NCBI RefSeq assembly: GCF_037975245.1
Contig: NC_092571.1
Location: forward strand, 17,975,917 to 18,039,916
Source: Apostichopus japonicus
Lineage: Eukaryota > Echinodermata > Holothuroidea > Aspidochirotida > Stichopodidae
Direction: 5' to 3'
Length of the DNA stretch: 64,000 bases
Under the pieces are notes generated by a model. That model made no database searches. It was not told where the DNA came from and saw only the letters and a program-made list of their open reading frames with translations. Below are positions 52,145-64,000 of the stretch, piece after piece (within the stretch, counting starts at the first letter, position 1; each line of letters opens with the position of its first letter). The position numbers and the translations under genes are program-made.

Positions 52145-52788
52145 CAAGGGCGGCGGAAGCACTTTTAATCTGGGGGGGCACCGACATCAAAGGGCACTTT
52201 GCAGAAATTCGATTGGACTGATGCAGCCTGATATTTAGTACCCTTTATAACTCTTTTTGTATTATCTTATTTGCGTATACACATCACTCCATCAACGCCC
52301 CCCCCCCCCCCAAGGAAAATATGCATACTAGCACTGCAATATCCAATGTGCAAATTGGGAAACAAGGAACAAGTTTTCTTTTAAGACAAATGAGGTGAAA
52401 TCATGCTAGTTGCTAATGTAGGAATCTTCCGAATTAGAGTTTATTCCTTGTTAATATCTTAACAAAGTTTTTCCATTCGAAATAGCTTTGATTTTGACCC
52501 ACAGAAATTCATTAAAAGTCAGGGGCGTAGCCAGGATTTGCAAAGTTATATGCACGACTATCTGAGCGGAGCGCCACCATCAGTTGGCGCGGAGCGTACA
52601 AGAAAATTTTTGGTTTTACAAACCCCTCAGATGGCCGGAAGCGGCCCTTCCCGAGTGTTCATTCTGGTTCCCTGGCCTCTTGCTATCTTGAGACACCTCC
52701 ATTTTTATGTAGAAAAAGGGCACATTTTTAACCTGAGGAAAAGTGGGGGGGCACGTGCCCCCTGTGCCCCCCGGTTCCGCCGCCCTTG
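52145..52788 (+). mobile_element. hAT-like non-autonomous element, 644 bp
   Basis: Termini CAAGGGCGGCGGAAGC and the near-complement ending GCCGCCCTTG are flanked by a perfect 8-bp duplication, GAGTGGGG (52137-52144 and 52789-52796). The interior has a CAGGGGCGTAGCCAGG start at about 52519, typical of another element's end, so it may be composite. A module of about 85 bp from 52562 (TGAGCGGAGCGCCACCAT...) is homologous to one inside family A. A 150-codon frame crosses the right end and has no transposase motif. Confidence 0.9.
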
Positions 52789-52796
52789 GAGTGGGG

Positions 52797-54482
52797 GGGG
52801 TGGGGGTCGAGAGGAAGAAGAAAATATGCTATTGATATATGCTATGCTATTGTGCTTCTGTCATATTCTTAAAATGTACACACAAACAACAAGTTATATG
52901 TCTATCAGTTTACCTAATAGAGAGGCCTGTGGAGATGAGTTTGTTGTAATGGCTCATCAATGCAGTATTCAGCACTTTAAGATTATATAACGAATAAAAA
53001 CTGCAATTTCGAATTTATTGTCGAAACAATGTTATTGAATCTTTTGTTGGCTTAATACTTCTTGATCTCGAGTCAATTACTTCGTAGTAGTTTTAAGCTA
53101 AGTATGCATGGCGTTGTTCTAACAGTATGGATAGCAAATTGAGATCCTCGTCTATACGAATATCTTTGTTCGGCTTGGTATACTAACACACTTTGAAATC
53201 ATTCTCATGTGTACAGAACCCTATAGCCTATATAGCACAAAAACGTTTTCTTTTTCATGGAACCTGTTTACGTAATCATCCAACCAACATTCATATGATT
53301 TTTTCAGATATTTATGATCAGTATTCAGTATGCACAGTTACAGTTACAGTTTCGCATTGTGTGTGTGTGTGTGTATATGTGCGTTTGTTTTTCTATCTGA
53401 CCGAGGACTTGAACAAAAGAATTCCAGGTCCTCGGTTGTGATTTCTAAAGAATCACTACGTCCTGGGAAGAATTCTATTGTATGGGGTATTGTTAAGGTT
53501 AAGGTACGTGGATTTGAACAATGGAAAATACAATGGGGTCCTCGGTCTGAATGTAATACAAACATGTGGGTGTGTGTATGTGTGTATGTATGTATGTATT
53601 CCTTTACGGTTCGCTATATACAAGTGTATATACATACTTATGTTTCCTCTTAGTTTCAAAACGACAGTAAACTTTCTTTATTTTAACCAAAAAATATCAG
53701 CAGAGAAAGGAAAACATTCAATCTTGCAAATCCGTTTTAATATATTATCATTCTTACATTTCCCGCCAAGCTGAGAAGGTAGTCATCTACTGAGGTGGTG
53801 TGTGGAATATCAGGAATGATGTCTTCACGATTTTTTTTTTTTTTTTTGCGGAATTGATTTACCGTTGACATATATAGAATTGCTGTTCTTATTGGCACTG
53901 TACTGCAGCTAGTCTCCTTCGGTCGTTTCTTTCATATATGACACAGTATCGTTCTTTTTTAAATAAGCAAACGGCTATAGAAAAACCTACGTATGACGTC
54001 ACAACCTCCCGTTGATTTGCATAACACAAACTTTGATACATTTGTTTGTGTCTTTCCGAGTTAGTATGTTACTCGTTGAATGTGTCCCATATAGCACATA
54101 ATGTCCAGCTATTAATATAACCTGTATATATGGATTTGCCCTTGAAAATATCTATTTCAGAAAGATATACATTTTTAAGGTCCACAACAACATTTCAAAT
54201 TATATGCATATTTATAATCACCTAATATGTAGACCATATTTCAATATAGGTCACCTCAGTAAATAACGTTTTTTTTTTATCATTGTTTACTCGTTTAAAA
54301 ATATTTGTACTTCTCCTTTGAATACTGAATGTATGTCAACAAGTAGTAGAATTAATATCGAGAAATGATCATAACGGAGTAAAAGTAACCGCGGTCATGA
54401 CTTTTACAGACGAATGGTCTACTTCTAGTTGTGACGTCATCATTTGACGTCACCATTTTGCAGTGACGATATTAGTTCAAGT
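52797..54482. other. Intergenic and 3' flank of GPCR 1
   Basis: (TG)n at about 53358-53374, then TGTGTATGTATGTA repeats near 53570-53600. A 10-bp-stem hairpin, ACCGAGGAC/GTCCTCGGT, lies at about 53400-53437, with a further GGTCCTCGGT near 53537. A TTTATT at about 53678 is a possible minus-strand poly(A) signal for GPCR 1. TGACGTCA occurs at 53994, 54432 and 54445. Confidence 0.5.
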
Positions 54483-55695
54483 TTAGAGTGTGGATTCTCT
54501 CTTCCGAGGACTTGTATTAGAGAATGAAGACATCCTTCTGGAGCTGGCGTCCTTCTCATTGAATTGACATCGTAGAACCTTTACGAAAGTTTCTCTGAAT
54601 GGAGGGTGCAACGCTCCATACAAAATTGGATTGATGGCGCTATTCGACAACAGTAGAACAGCAAACCAAGGAATCACGACATTGGCGTTGGGCAAAATAA
54701 TAGCAATACAAAATGGCATAACACATAACACAAATACACAGACGATTAAAAACAAATTGCGGGTTATTTTATTTTGGCGGTCAGTTATGACGCGTTCTGT
54801 TATCGTTTTTCTTCTCTTGACAACGCTTCCTTCGGGAGTTGTTGTACTGATGGCGGAGGAATTTCCATTTGAACTCAAGTTGTTGTCGCCTCTCGTGTCA
54901 TTGTTTCGACTTTGAATGCTTGGCGTTTCTAAGATCGTGGATGTGTTCCGGTTGACATCCTCCGACGATTTACGCTTCTCTTTCCGTAGCTTAATGTTTG
55001 CCTGAATCTGTTCGCCGGTTAAACTCCTTCTTACTTGTTGATGATGTTTGCGTGAATACAAAAATATGGAAGTGTAGCAGACTACAATAATCACAAACGA
55101 TGGAATCCCTATGACGATTCCCGCCACTAAACTGGCCAATTCAGACTTATTTGATTGAACAATACAAGTTTTGTACTTGACATTGTACCCTAATGTCGCA
55201 AAGTCCACACTCGAAGCGATAGTTACAATAACTGCTGGGAGAATCCACGAAATTGAGATCATAATGGCGATATTTCTCCGCGTATATATCTCATTGGTCA
55301 TTCGCCGCCCTCCACGGACGAAAATAACCCGATGTATCGCTTTCATGGTCAATGTTATCAGACTTATGATTTGAGTCGTTATCAGAATACACGCAACGGC
55401 TACACAGAGGCCATTAGATTTTGGCGGGAAATGCCGGAGAATAGTTGTCACATGATAAGGTGACGTACAACACGTCATGAAATTACAGACGGCGAGACTG
55501 GTGACGAAAGTATTGGTTACCGTCTGAAGTTTTTGGAAATTACCGACAGCGACTACAATGAAGGTATTTCCGACGATGCCGACAACAGCTATTACACAAA
55601 TAAATACCGCGATGACAATCTTCTGCACCGGATAATCGTCTAACATATATGACGGTATCGTCGTTGCTAAGTAGTTTTGACCAGGGGGCGCAGAA
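54483..55695 (-). CDS. Class A (rhodopsin-like) GPCR 1, main exon
   Basis: From the ATG at 55646 this encodes 387 residues with seven helices: about 10-34, 45-68, 80-104, 126-148, 170-197, 295-318 and 324-345, and a long third intracellular loop (about 198-293). Family landmarks: GN at helix 1 (Asn27), Trp134, Pro182, Cys81 paired with Cys161, and NPILY (339-343). Unusual: SLAVCN puts Asn55 where Asp is standard, DRY is HRV (105-107), and CWxP is CVMP (308-311). The exon stays open upstream to a strong acceptor, CCATCTTTCTCCGAACAG, so it probably starts at 55695 in phase 2, adding about 16 residues with an NSS sequon and needing an upstream exon. The basic ITRNLF before helix 6 and the DRY variant recall the Tre1/Moody/GPR84 group. 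The ligand is unknown. It is a paralog of the receptor at 60202. Confidence 0.93.
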
Positions 55696-56847
55696 CTGTT
55701 CGGAGAAAGATGGAGAGAAATAACAAGTACTCAAAATCCATCTTGCACATGTGTTGTGTTACTAACGTTCATGTCATTACAATGCGTGGACAACACTTCA
55801 TTTTTCACATCTTCGCTCGCCAATTTGGACATTTGGTTTTTGTGTGTGAAGGAGTATCACGCAAAGTAACTAAACATTCCAAGTTTGTGCATGGAAATTC
55901 TTGATTTTCGTTCAGATAAATCCTTACTAAATTATATGCCTTTTGTAAAAACTGATATCGACAAAAAAAGAGTTTGTAGAAATATGACCATTATAATTGT
56001 TGTCTTCTTATCACCGTTCAATTATTTGGCTGAATTGTCACGAGTGTACCATACATGCAGAAAGGGTACCGCCATGAACTATAAAGAACACAACACAGTT
56101 ACTACGCATATATCCTTCACAAACAGGAACATTTATTTATGAATAATTCATAGCGAGGGTCACGTGGATAATTCAGTGATTGTTACCTTTAGGCTCGCGG
56201 AACTGATTCTCATATGTTATTTGGTAATACATACATCAGGCTTGGCGTGTGTAAGAGGGGGTCCGGGAGACGGGGGTGTGGGACGGATACAACCCGAGGA
56301 CCGGGGTCATAGTGGACTTGGGAAAATAAGGGGAAAATGAGAATTTATTTTCATTTTCATAATATAGTCCAGGAAAAAAGAAGACTTAAATAAAGGGGAC
56401 CCGAAATGACATATTTTTCCAAGTGTCCCCACCTGGCTCTCAATGTCAATGCTTGGTATTGTATTTTAGACGCAGAGTTAGATCTATCGAGTTAAGGCTA
56501 TAGTATTATTAGTAAGATGACAAAGTTTGTGACTGCTATAACGGGTTATCGTACTAAGCATGTGTATATAACATAGAGCAAGTTTGCAACTAAGTGTGAA
56601 TTCATGCCTTGCATATGATATGCGACGTTTTGTACGTAAAGCACAATCGAAAAAAAAGACATGTATCATTCAGAATAGATGTATCTAACAATTATACTGT
56701 TACCCCAAATATCCTATACTCGAAGATCTCCGCTACATACGAATAGCCTCGGTCTGATATGACGTTAGACATATAGGCAATCATTAAGGAACCGTAAAGT
56801 TATACCTAAACTATATGGTAAACTAAATGGTAAATTATGGTAAACCC
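55696..56847. other. Intergenic between divergent GPCRs, left part
   Basis: It should contain the upstream intron and possibly the first exon and promoter of GPCR 1 on the minus strand, but I could not identify them. No simple repeats of note. Confidence 0.4.
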
Positions 56848-57084
56848 AGGAGTGTTAGCTCAGTGGTTAACGCCGGTGCCTTTCAATCATAAGGTCCCGA
56901 GTTCGAGTCACTCCGAGATTAATGTATGTCGTCCAGTTACAGAGTTGTTGACAATTGATAATCATAGACGTTAAATATGAATCTAAGAGACTGACTTCGG
57001 TCAGCTTGCGGCTTTGATAAGCCAATGTTGGCTTCTTCACGAGTTCCTGCTTGCAGGAGGATCTAAAATACATACATACATACA
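56848..57084 (+). repeat. tRNA-derived SINE-like element, copy 2
   Basis: A full-length-looking copy of the family at 8901. It has head AGGAGTGTTAGCTCAGTGG, GAGTTCGAGTCACTCC, the shared body, the CCTGCTTGCAGGAGGATC segment and an (ACAT)n tail. It pairs GGAGTG with CACTCC as an acceptor-like stem. Confidence 0.88.
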
Positions 57085-58284
57085 AATAGGTAGGTATACA
57101 TTATAGCACTAACCTCTCCATTGGTTATATCTTTACTGTACACTCGTATCCCCGTGAAACAAGATGGATGATACGACAGGCTCACGAACAATATGTTAGG
57201 ATAGTAGCGCATTCCAAGAGGACTGCATATATAGGCATGTGAAAAGGAAACGACGAACGAACACATATGGACACATACGACACTAACAGGCTTTTGCTAC
57301 CGATAATGTATACATATAGGCTAAATACATATATATATATATATATATATATAGAGATAAAGAGTCTCAGAGAGCCTATACCTACAAACATATTTGTACC
57401 CTTCACAAACAGACAAATCTACATCGTAAATATCCACTACGGAGTCCTATACGGTAGAGGGATTTGTTTTTACTTGAGTGGTAAGTTTATAACAGACATT
57501 TAAACAGATTTTATGAGGGGGAAGTATAGATAAATTTGCCTTACACTGCATACACTAATGTCTAGTTGTAAGGGGCCAAAGTGCGCTATTCGATTGCCGC
57601 CTATAGGTATGTGGTTAATTGTGTAGGAAACGCCCCTTATTTGACAATGCTCTATAAGGAATGACAAGGAGGAACTTCCCTGGAATATTTACTCAGCTCG
57701 TAACTTTACAAACAGCCCAATCTTCACTATCTCTATGACATGAGGAGTGCACTGGGCATGCGCAGATCAATCATCTAACTGTGCGTTCTGTCTGTGTGTA
57801 GACTGGCAGTTTTGTGCTGTTGAGTTCATATAGCAACATGCATTCAAACAGGATAGTATGCTATATATGCCGATAAGTGTAATCACTACATTATTTGAAA
57901 TGAAAGTTTAGAATGTTTAGCTATACTTAAAATGTCAAAGGTCATGAGGTTTGTGAAATTCAAAGGTACTTCAAACGTGGTGTGAGTCATGGTGATTATT
58001 TAATATCCGAAGACAAAAGAATGTTTCTCAGATATTACGATGACAAACGTCGAATCATGGTGTGTCAGTTTAGGATAGCAGGAACCTATTTGTACAATGA
58101 ACGCTCTGACATTACATACATTAGTTTTGATATCATTAAGTATTACTAAAGTATGACCTCTATAACAGTCCTAAATTATTTTCTTGAGTAGCTATACAAG
58201 GCTTGCCAACATTTCCATTGGTTCTTCTATAGTTTGAAAGGGTCCTTCTTGCGTTTTGTTTACAGACAATGACAATTTTGTTTC
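57085..58284. other. Intergenic between divergent GPCRs, middle
   Basis: A short TA run at about 57329-57352. No gene recognised. Confidence 0.5.
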
Positions 58285-58527
58285 AGGAGTGTTAGCTCAG
58301 TGCTTAACTCTGGTGCCTTTCAATCATAAGGTCCCGAGTTCGAGTCACTCCAAGATTAATGAATGTCGTCCAGTAACAGAGTTGTTGACAATTGACAATT
58401 CATAATCATGGACGTTACATATGAATCTAAGAGACTGACTTCGGTCAGCTTGCGGCTTTGATAAGCCAATGATGGCTTCTTCGCGAGTTCCTGCTTGCAG
58501 GAGGATCTGGAATGCATGCATACATAC
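58285..58527 (+). repeat. tRNA-derived SINE-like element, copy 3
   Basis: Same family and orientation as copy 2. It has a 7-10 bp internal duplication (GACAATTGACAATTC) and a damaged A box (TCAGTGCTTAAC). The tail is GCATGCATACATAC. Confidence 0.88.
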
Positions 58528-60201
58528 TTTCAATGACACAATCATTAGACAAAGGAATCTTTAAACCATTCGATGGATAAGAGAAAAGTCAACGCAAGAA
58601 AAGAGGTAGTTAAAAGATGCAACTTTCACTTCATCATCAGCGTAAATCGTCACGAAATTGATAGTTCTTAAACTCAATTTTAGGTAATATTTGCTTTTTA
58701 AATTTCTAATTCCATACACATTATTGCGTCACCCTTCTAACCGCCCCCTTTCCCCTTTTCAGACAAATATTGAGTTTGAGAACATTTATCATTCATTCAT
58801 GGAGTGACACTGAATTTAACACTAACCATTATCTAGGGGTAGCGACCGTAGCCAATTTGGGCAGGGGACAATTATGTCAATTGGCATTCTTTTATGTCGC
58901 ATTTTTACAGAAGAAAAATAAGCTCGTATAGGAAAGACAAGGACCCCGGTGGGGGAGGGGGACGGCGGGGGGGGGGGGACGCGAAGAGGAGGCTTCTCTT
59001 GGATTGTATATATTTATATTATTTCTACCCATCAATTATGTGTAGGAATAGGAGACGGGGAGGTATGAAGAATAAAAAAACACTACAATAACGTTGGTTA
59101 ATTCTTGCTTTCCAAGTTCCTGAATCCAGTTGTTACTTAAGGCTAGTTCATTCTCGTCCAGCTTCTCACAACTGTGTTCAATTAACACGAGGTTATTTCT
59201 TCCAAATTATCTTTTTTGTCTTTTTCTTCTCCTTTTTGGTGACGGGGAATGTTGTTCTATTTGGAGTATTTTAGTTTTTAAGTTCATTCTGTTCCTACTA
59301 TTATTGTCCTCCCCCCCCCCCCCCCCATTAATTCAATAACGTCGTAGAATGCCTCTCACACTCATGGGGAAACACGTAGAACTTTTAAATTCGATATAGT
59401 TGAACGTCTATCCTAAACATATAAGTTGAACCATGGAGGTCAAAACAGAACAGGGTTGTACGCTGCCATGCATTCTTTCTTGACTTAATGGATTTTTATA
59501 ACTGTGCGCTCATCCGGAAAACTTCTTTGCTGACTCGATCAGTTGTTTTGTTTAATACATGCTATAGATATACCGTACCAAAAGTCTGTAATATTTTGAA
59601 TATATGGAACAAACAGTCATAACAGAATATTGTAAACACCTGTTTAATGTCACACGATGTTTTGAAAATTTTAGTGGTGTTCATGACTTTTTTTTATATT
59701 CTGATATGAGGGGTAAAAGCCTTTCTTAAAACGTGATCACCGTTTCTTCCCTGTCATCGACTTACATCGACAGAAATCGTAAGATGGATAGGTAATGTTT
59801 AAATATTTCACAGTTTATACAACACGTTCTGTTGTGTCGTGATTAAAAAACCTATACAGCTCTTTTAGTTTGGCTCAAATTCATTGAGGTAACTAGTAGG
59901 CCTAACTATACACTTCATTTGTAGCCTACCGTATATACCTTGTAGGACTATAACCCAGTCTAACTTCCAATCACGGGGAGAATTACCTGTTGTAGAAAGT
60001 CTATATTCATCATATTTTGAGAGGATCGAATTCATTCTGCCTAGCCTACTATTAGTATCTTGGCTGCAATCCGTTATCATGATTAAGGATTGTTTCTTCC
60101 TGAACGCCTTGTTCTTGTTAAACTATAAGTTAATAGCAACATGACTAAACTAACAGCATTAGGCCTAACCAACTATTTCAATCTCTTTATATATGTTACA
60201 G
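58528..60201. other. Intergenic or upstream intron of GPCR 2
   Basis: It probably includes the intron before GPCR 2's main exon; the first exon was not found. G-tracts lie near 58950-58980 and a C-tract at 59311-59327. Confidence 0.4.
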
Positions 60202-61408
60202 TACATCCGTCTCCAACGATAGGATCACTTTGGATTATCCACCACCGTCGTCATCTTCGACGTCGTCGTCTCAGTACATGATAGACGACTTTCCTATTCA
60301 AAAAGTCTTCATCGCGATTCTCATCTGCGTGATCGCTGTCGTAGGCGTCGTCGGTAACGTCCTTTTGGTGTTCGCCCTCTTTCTTTGTCGTCAACTACGA
60401 TCGGCAACTAATACATTCATCGCCAGCCTTGCTGTCTGCAACTTCATAACATGTGTCACCTCCCCGTTTCACGTTTCGACGATTTTGCGTAAATTCCCGC
60501 CAAAACAAAACGGTTGCGTTTTTATGGCGATAACTGTCATATCGACTCAAATTATCAGTCTTTTGACGTTAACATTGATCGCTGTCAACCGGGTCCTTCT
60601 GATTCGTGGTCAAAGAATCACCTATGATAAGATTTATACCAACAGATATGTCTTTATCATGATTGCAGTGTCGTGGATTCTTCCGGTCTTGCTCTTGATT
60701 TTAGCATCTTCCGTAGGATTTGCAACTCTGGGATTTAACAATAAATACAAAATTTGCGTTGTCGATTCTAGCAAATCGGGAATTGCTAGTCTAGTCGCCG
60801 GAATTGTGGTAGGGATTCCTTGCTTTCTGATCATCTTCGTCAGCTATGCGCTCGTTTTTGTATTTATACGAAAAAGACATATGCACATGAGGAGCGCAAT
60901 GCAGGCTCAAAATTTTACAAGAAATCCAGCAAACTTGTATAAAGCACGGAGACCAAGTGATAATGAACTGACTAGGGTTGGTTCTATTAGAGGCAGTCTT
61001 AACAGATCGAATTCATTACATTCAGCTGAGCCGAATCGTTCTTATCCTTTAAGGTCCATTTCGGCGTGCGTAAGTTTCCGAAGTGCACGAGCTGGAGCTG
61101 TAGTGAGACAGAAATCTAACACGGAACGAATGATATCCATCCGCCAAAACAAAGTAACCCGTAATTTGTTTGTTATTGTCTGTGTTTTTGTGGTTTGTCT
61201 ATTACCATTTTTGATTGCTATTATTCATCCCGATGCAAACGCTGTTATACCTTGGTTTGCGATTCTCTTATTTTTAAATAGCGCCACGAATCCTATCATC
61301 CACGGCTTTCTTCATCCACAATTAAGGGTGGTGTTCCGTAAAATACTCACCTGCCGAGTTAACACCATTCCTGAAATATTCAGTTTGTTCAATGCTTCTC
61401 ATACCTAA
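60202..61408 (+). CDS. Class A (rhodopsin-like) GPCR 2, main exon
   Basis: The exon opens after acceptor CTTTATATATGTTACAG (ending 60201) in phase 2 and runs to a TAA at 61406-61408. The first ATG in frame is 60278, giving 376 aa (MIDDFPIQK...), aligned with the MLDDYPVQK start of GPCR 1. Reading from the acceptor adds a Ser-rich N-terminal stretch, so an upstream coding exon is likely. From that ATG: seven helices, GN in helix 1, SLAVCN with Asn in place of Asp in helix 2, NRV in place of DRY, CLLP in place of CWxP, and NPIIH in place of NPxxY. The third loop is long, Ser/Arg-rich (about 90 residues) and unlike GPCR 1's, while TM1-TM5 are mostly conserved between the two. Like GPCR 1 it recalls Tre1/Moody/GPR84-type receptors; the ligand is unknown. 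Confidence 0.93.
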
Positions 61409-62857
61409 GGCAGTAACATATGTCTTAAAATGATAGGAATTATCTCTCAAGGTGATGTAAAAAAGAAAGAAAAAGAGGGGGGGGGGTTGGTGAAGCAGTG
61501 ACTTTGAGAGATGTTGAAATTTACTAAACTTAATTTATATCGTTCTGCCTTTGCCTGCCTTGAAACATTTAACAAGTTGTCTACCATTTGTCAAATTTAT
61601 GTACCTATTCTTGATGATTGTATGACGGAATCAGAAGTTGGAGAAAAATAGAGGGCGTCTGACATTAATTGCTTGGCTGGGTTCATTGTGTAGCCCCATT
61701 AATAGAAGATTCGTTTCATTTTAGATACTCTCCAATAAGCCCCTATCTAGTCGTGGTGTTATCATTGACTGTGCTCCGAATATTCCTCCAAAATGTAAGG
61801 TCGCTGCCAAGTATTGCTTACAAAGGTCCCAGGGGGACTTCCATCGCATTGTTATAATACGAACGCAGGATTCTGCGTCTGGGGACGCAATCTTTAAGCC
61901 AGGGACGCCAAACCTTCAAATTGCTTGCGTCACAATTTCTTTTGTTGAGGAAACAAACCCCAGGTACACACACTCACAACTAAGCCTAAATAAAGCATAA
62001 CAAACACTTTTTGGAATGAATATCTTTCTTTCTTTCATTTCAATAAACCACAACTTCTCAAAGGAACCAAAATTTTTTCCAATCCTATGTACAGATAATT
62101 GAATATTGTTTGAAAACAAGTAAATCAATAACAATCAACCGCAAGTTACAGAGTTAACAACACTTCCATTACAAAGACTTTCATGCTGAAAGAAGTCAAT
62201 GATGCGTTACCAAATTTCCAGTGATTTGATTAAAAGCCCTACCCTTACCATTGTCTGCAAACATTCTTGCATCTATAGTGCTCAATCAACACGAAGTTGT
62301 TGTTTGAATGCAACTGCTTGTAACGTTACTGTCCCCTGTGGCCCTGTGTAGAGAAAGCGAAGTTTGTACTATAGGCTATCATAATAAGTGTGCACTCAAA
62401 TATCATGTTGTAGTTGAATTGTTTACTAAGAATAATACTTATATTTGAATCATTCTTTTGATCACAAATGTTATAAGTTGAGAGAGTTTTATGAATTTTG
62501 TGAGAAGCTATCATCTCTAATACTGAAAAGTATTATCTCACAGTAGGCATATGTTTTGTTCTCTCCGCATGGAGAGTTGCTAGAGTAAAATGTGCATTTC
62601 AAACCACAGTAATATCTTCATCGCAAGCATGCAAACATTTTCGCGGTCCCTTGGACCACGTGCTTCAGTTAATCATACGTGTGAATGTAAACTACAGACT
62701 TCATACTTCGTCAAATGTAGCCATTGGCGCTTGAGTTTTTAATCGACATTGCGTAAAAAGTGATTTACATTCTGTAATAGGAAAGTGGTCGAAATTGGCT
62801 GGAGTTGGGCGGTGTTTGGGGAAAAGGAAAAGTTTAAAACGTAAGAATAAACTTACA

Positions 62858-62860
<3 letters not shown>
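61409..62860 (+). other. 3' UTR of GPCR 2 and flank
   Basis: AATAAA hexamers at 61989-61994 and 62042-62047 would give a 3' UTR of about 600 bases. A G-tract lies at 61479-61487. The rest is unique-looking with no supported gene. Confidence 0.5.
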
Positions 62861-63222
<362 letters not shown>

Positions 63223-63363
63223 TAGGGCAAAATATGTCACTCTCTAGAGTAGGGCAAAATATGTCACCAAAAACAGAACTAGTATTGTTCGATATAGGTG
63301 ACAAACGCCTACAGTGGAATTACGATCTTCCTTACCGGTTTCGAACCTCTGGACATACAATCA

Positions 63364-63435
63364 GCGTCCATAGCCTAGTGGTTAGGGTGTCCGCGTACAG
63401 AGCGGGAGGCCCGTGGTTCGAATCCCGGTGGAGGC
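63364..63435 (+). other. tRNA-like sequence in satellite unit 1
   Basis: 72 nt: acceptor GCGTCCA/TGGAGGC (one mismatch), A box TAGCCTAGTGGTTAGGG, anticodon stem TCCGC/GCGGG with 7-base loop GTACAGA (anticodon position ACA), and B box GGTTCGAATCC. The T stem has two mismatches and the anticodon is unusual, so I call it a tRNA-derived pol III promoter head and not a functional tRNA. Confidence 0.7.
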
Positions 63436-63736
63436 TGAAAGTTTTTTCACTGTTCTTGATTTTCCAACTCATTACGATTTTCATTTATATATATTCATTT
63501 GCCTTTGTCGTTTACTTCCATTGCATTAACAAAAAGTCTGTTCAAAGTATCTCTTTCGAGATCCGGCTTTAGGAATCACAAATGATTTTCGAGTTGGATA
63601 GCATCATGTTTGATCTCTAGAGTAGGGCAAAATATGTCACCAAAAACAGAACTAGTATTGTTCGATATAGGTGACAAACGCCTACAGTGGAATTACGATC
63701 TTCCTTACCGGTTTCGAACCTCTGGACATACAATCA

Positions 63737-63808
63737 GCGTCCATAGCCTAGTGGTTAGGGTGTCCGCGTACAGAGCGGGAGGCCCGTGGTTCGAATCCCG
63801 GTGGAGGC
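63737..63808 (+). other. tRNA-like sequence in satellite unit 2
   Basis: Same as the copy 373 bp upstream, with no difference seen. Confidence 0.7.
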
Positions 63809-64000
63809 TGAAAGTTTTTTCACTGTTCTTGATTTTCCAACTCATTACGATTTTCATTTATATATATTCATTTGCCTTTGTCGTTTACTTCCATTGCATT
63901 AACAAAAAGTCTGTTCAAAGTATCTCTTTCGAGATCCGGCTTTAGGAATCACAAATGATTTTCGAGTTGGATAGCATCATGTTTGATCTCTAGAGTAGGG

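Noticed and set aside
52538-52990. 150-codon ORF starting in the hAT-like element
   Set aside because: It crosses the element's right end and G-rich terminal repeat and shows no transposase or dimerisation motif.
63364-63435. Functional tRNA gene
   Set aside because: The T stem has two mismatches, the anticodon position reads ACA, and it is embedded in a satellite with SINE tail sequence.
63234-63945. Two identical ORFs of about 110 codons in the satellite units
   Set aside because: The central part is the tRNA-like sequence translated; the frame begins and ends at unit boundaries and the identity reflects tandem duplication.

Overview
The window looks like nuclear DNA of a marine invertebrate animal. 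By eye it is AT-rich, genes are sparse and split by GT-AG introns, and intron and intergenic DNA is full of microsatellites, minisatellites, tRNA-derived SINE-like repeats, hAT-like miniature elements with 8-bp target duplications, foldback repeats and long poly(C)/poly(G) tracts. Two divergent rhodopsin-like receptors of a lineage-expanded type and the repeat style suggest a deuterostome, perhaps an echinoderm such as a sea cucumber. That placement is inference. I see no operons, rRNA, CRISPR or prokaryotic features.

Layout. 1-725 may be the 3' end of an upstream transcript. 726-18231 holds no convincing gene; it contains a 733-bp foldback, a SINE, a repeat rich in AGGTCA motifs, a hAT-like MITE and a 30-bp minisatellite that carries a pol III B-box-like motif in many units. 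A four-exon plus-strand gene was assembled by hand from exons at 18232-18409, 40362-40446, 42788-42866 and 47708-49117. Phases and splice sites agree at every junction. It predicts a 583-aa single-pass membrane protein with a short Ser/Thr-rich ectodomain, one transmembrane helix, a basic stop-transfer segment and a long, probably disordered cytoplasmic tail. Its 22-kb first intron contains an orphan exon candidate (29150-29295), a 68-bp minisatellite and nested hAT-like elements. Its third intron contains 271 uninterrupted TCCA repeats.

49118-54482 is intergenic and holds a 644-bp hAT-like element. At 54483-55695 (minus) and 60202-61408 (plus) lie two paralogous class A GPCRs, head to head about 4.5 kb apart, with two SINE copies between them. 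Both have unusual residues at core activation positions and a splice acceptor in the same phase just before the first transmembrane helix, so each probably has an upstream exon that I could not find. From 62861 to the window edge there are two long TA arrays around a SINE fragment, then a tandem array of 373-bp units, each containing a 72-nt tRNA-like sequence; the array runs off the end.

The most unusual features are the TCCA array in an intron, the tRNA-bearing satellite, the B-box minisatellite, the GPCR pair, a large excess of the 8-mer TGACGTCA (18 sites found by eye), and the unrecognised membrane protein gene.
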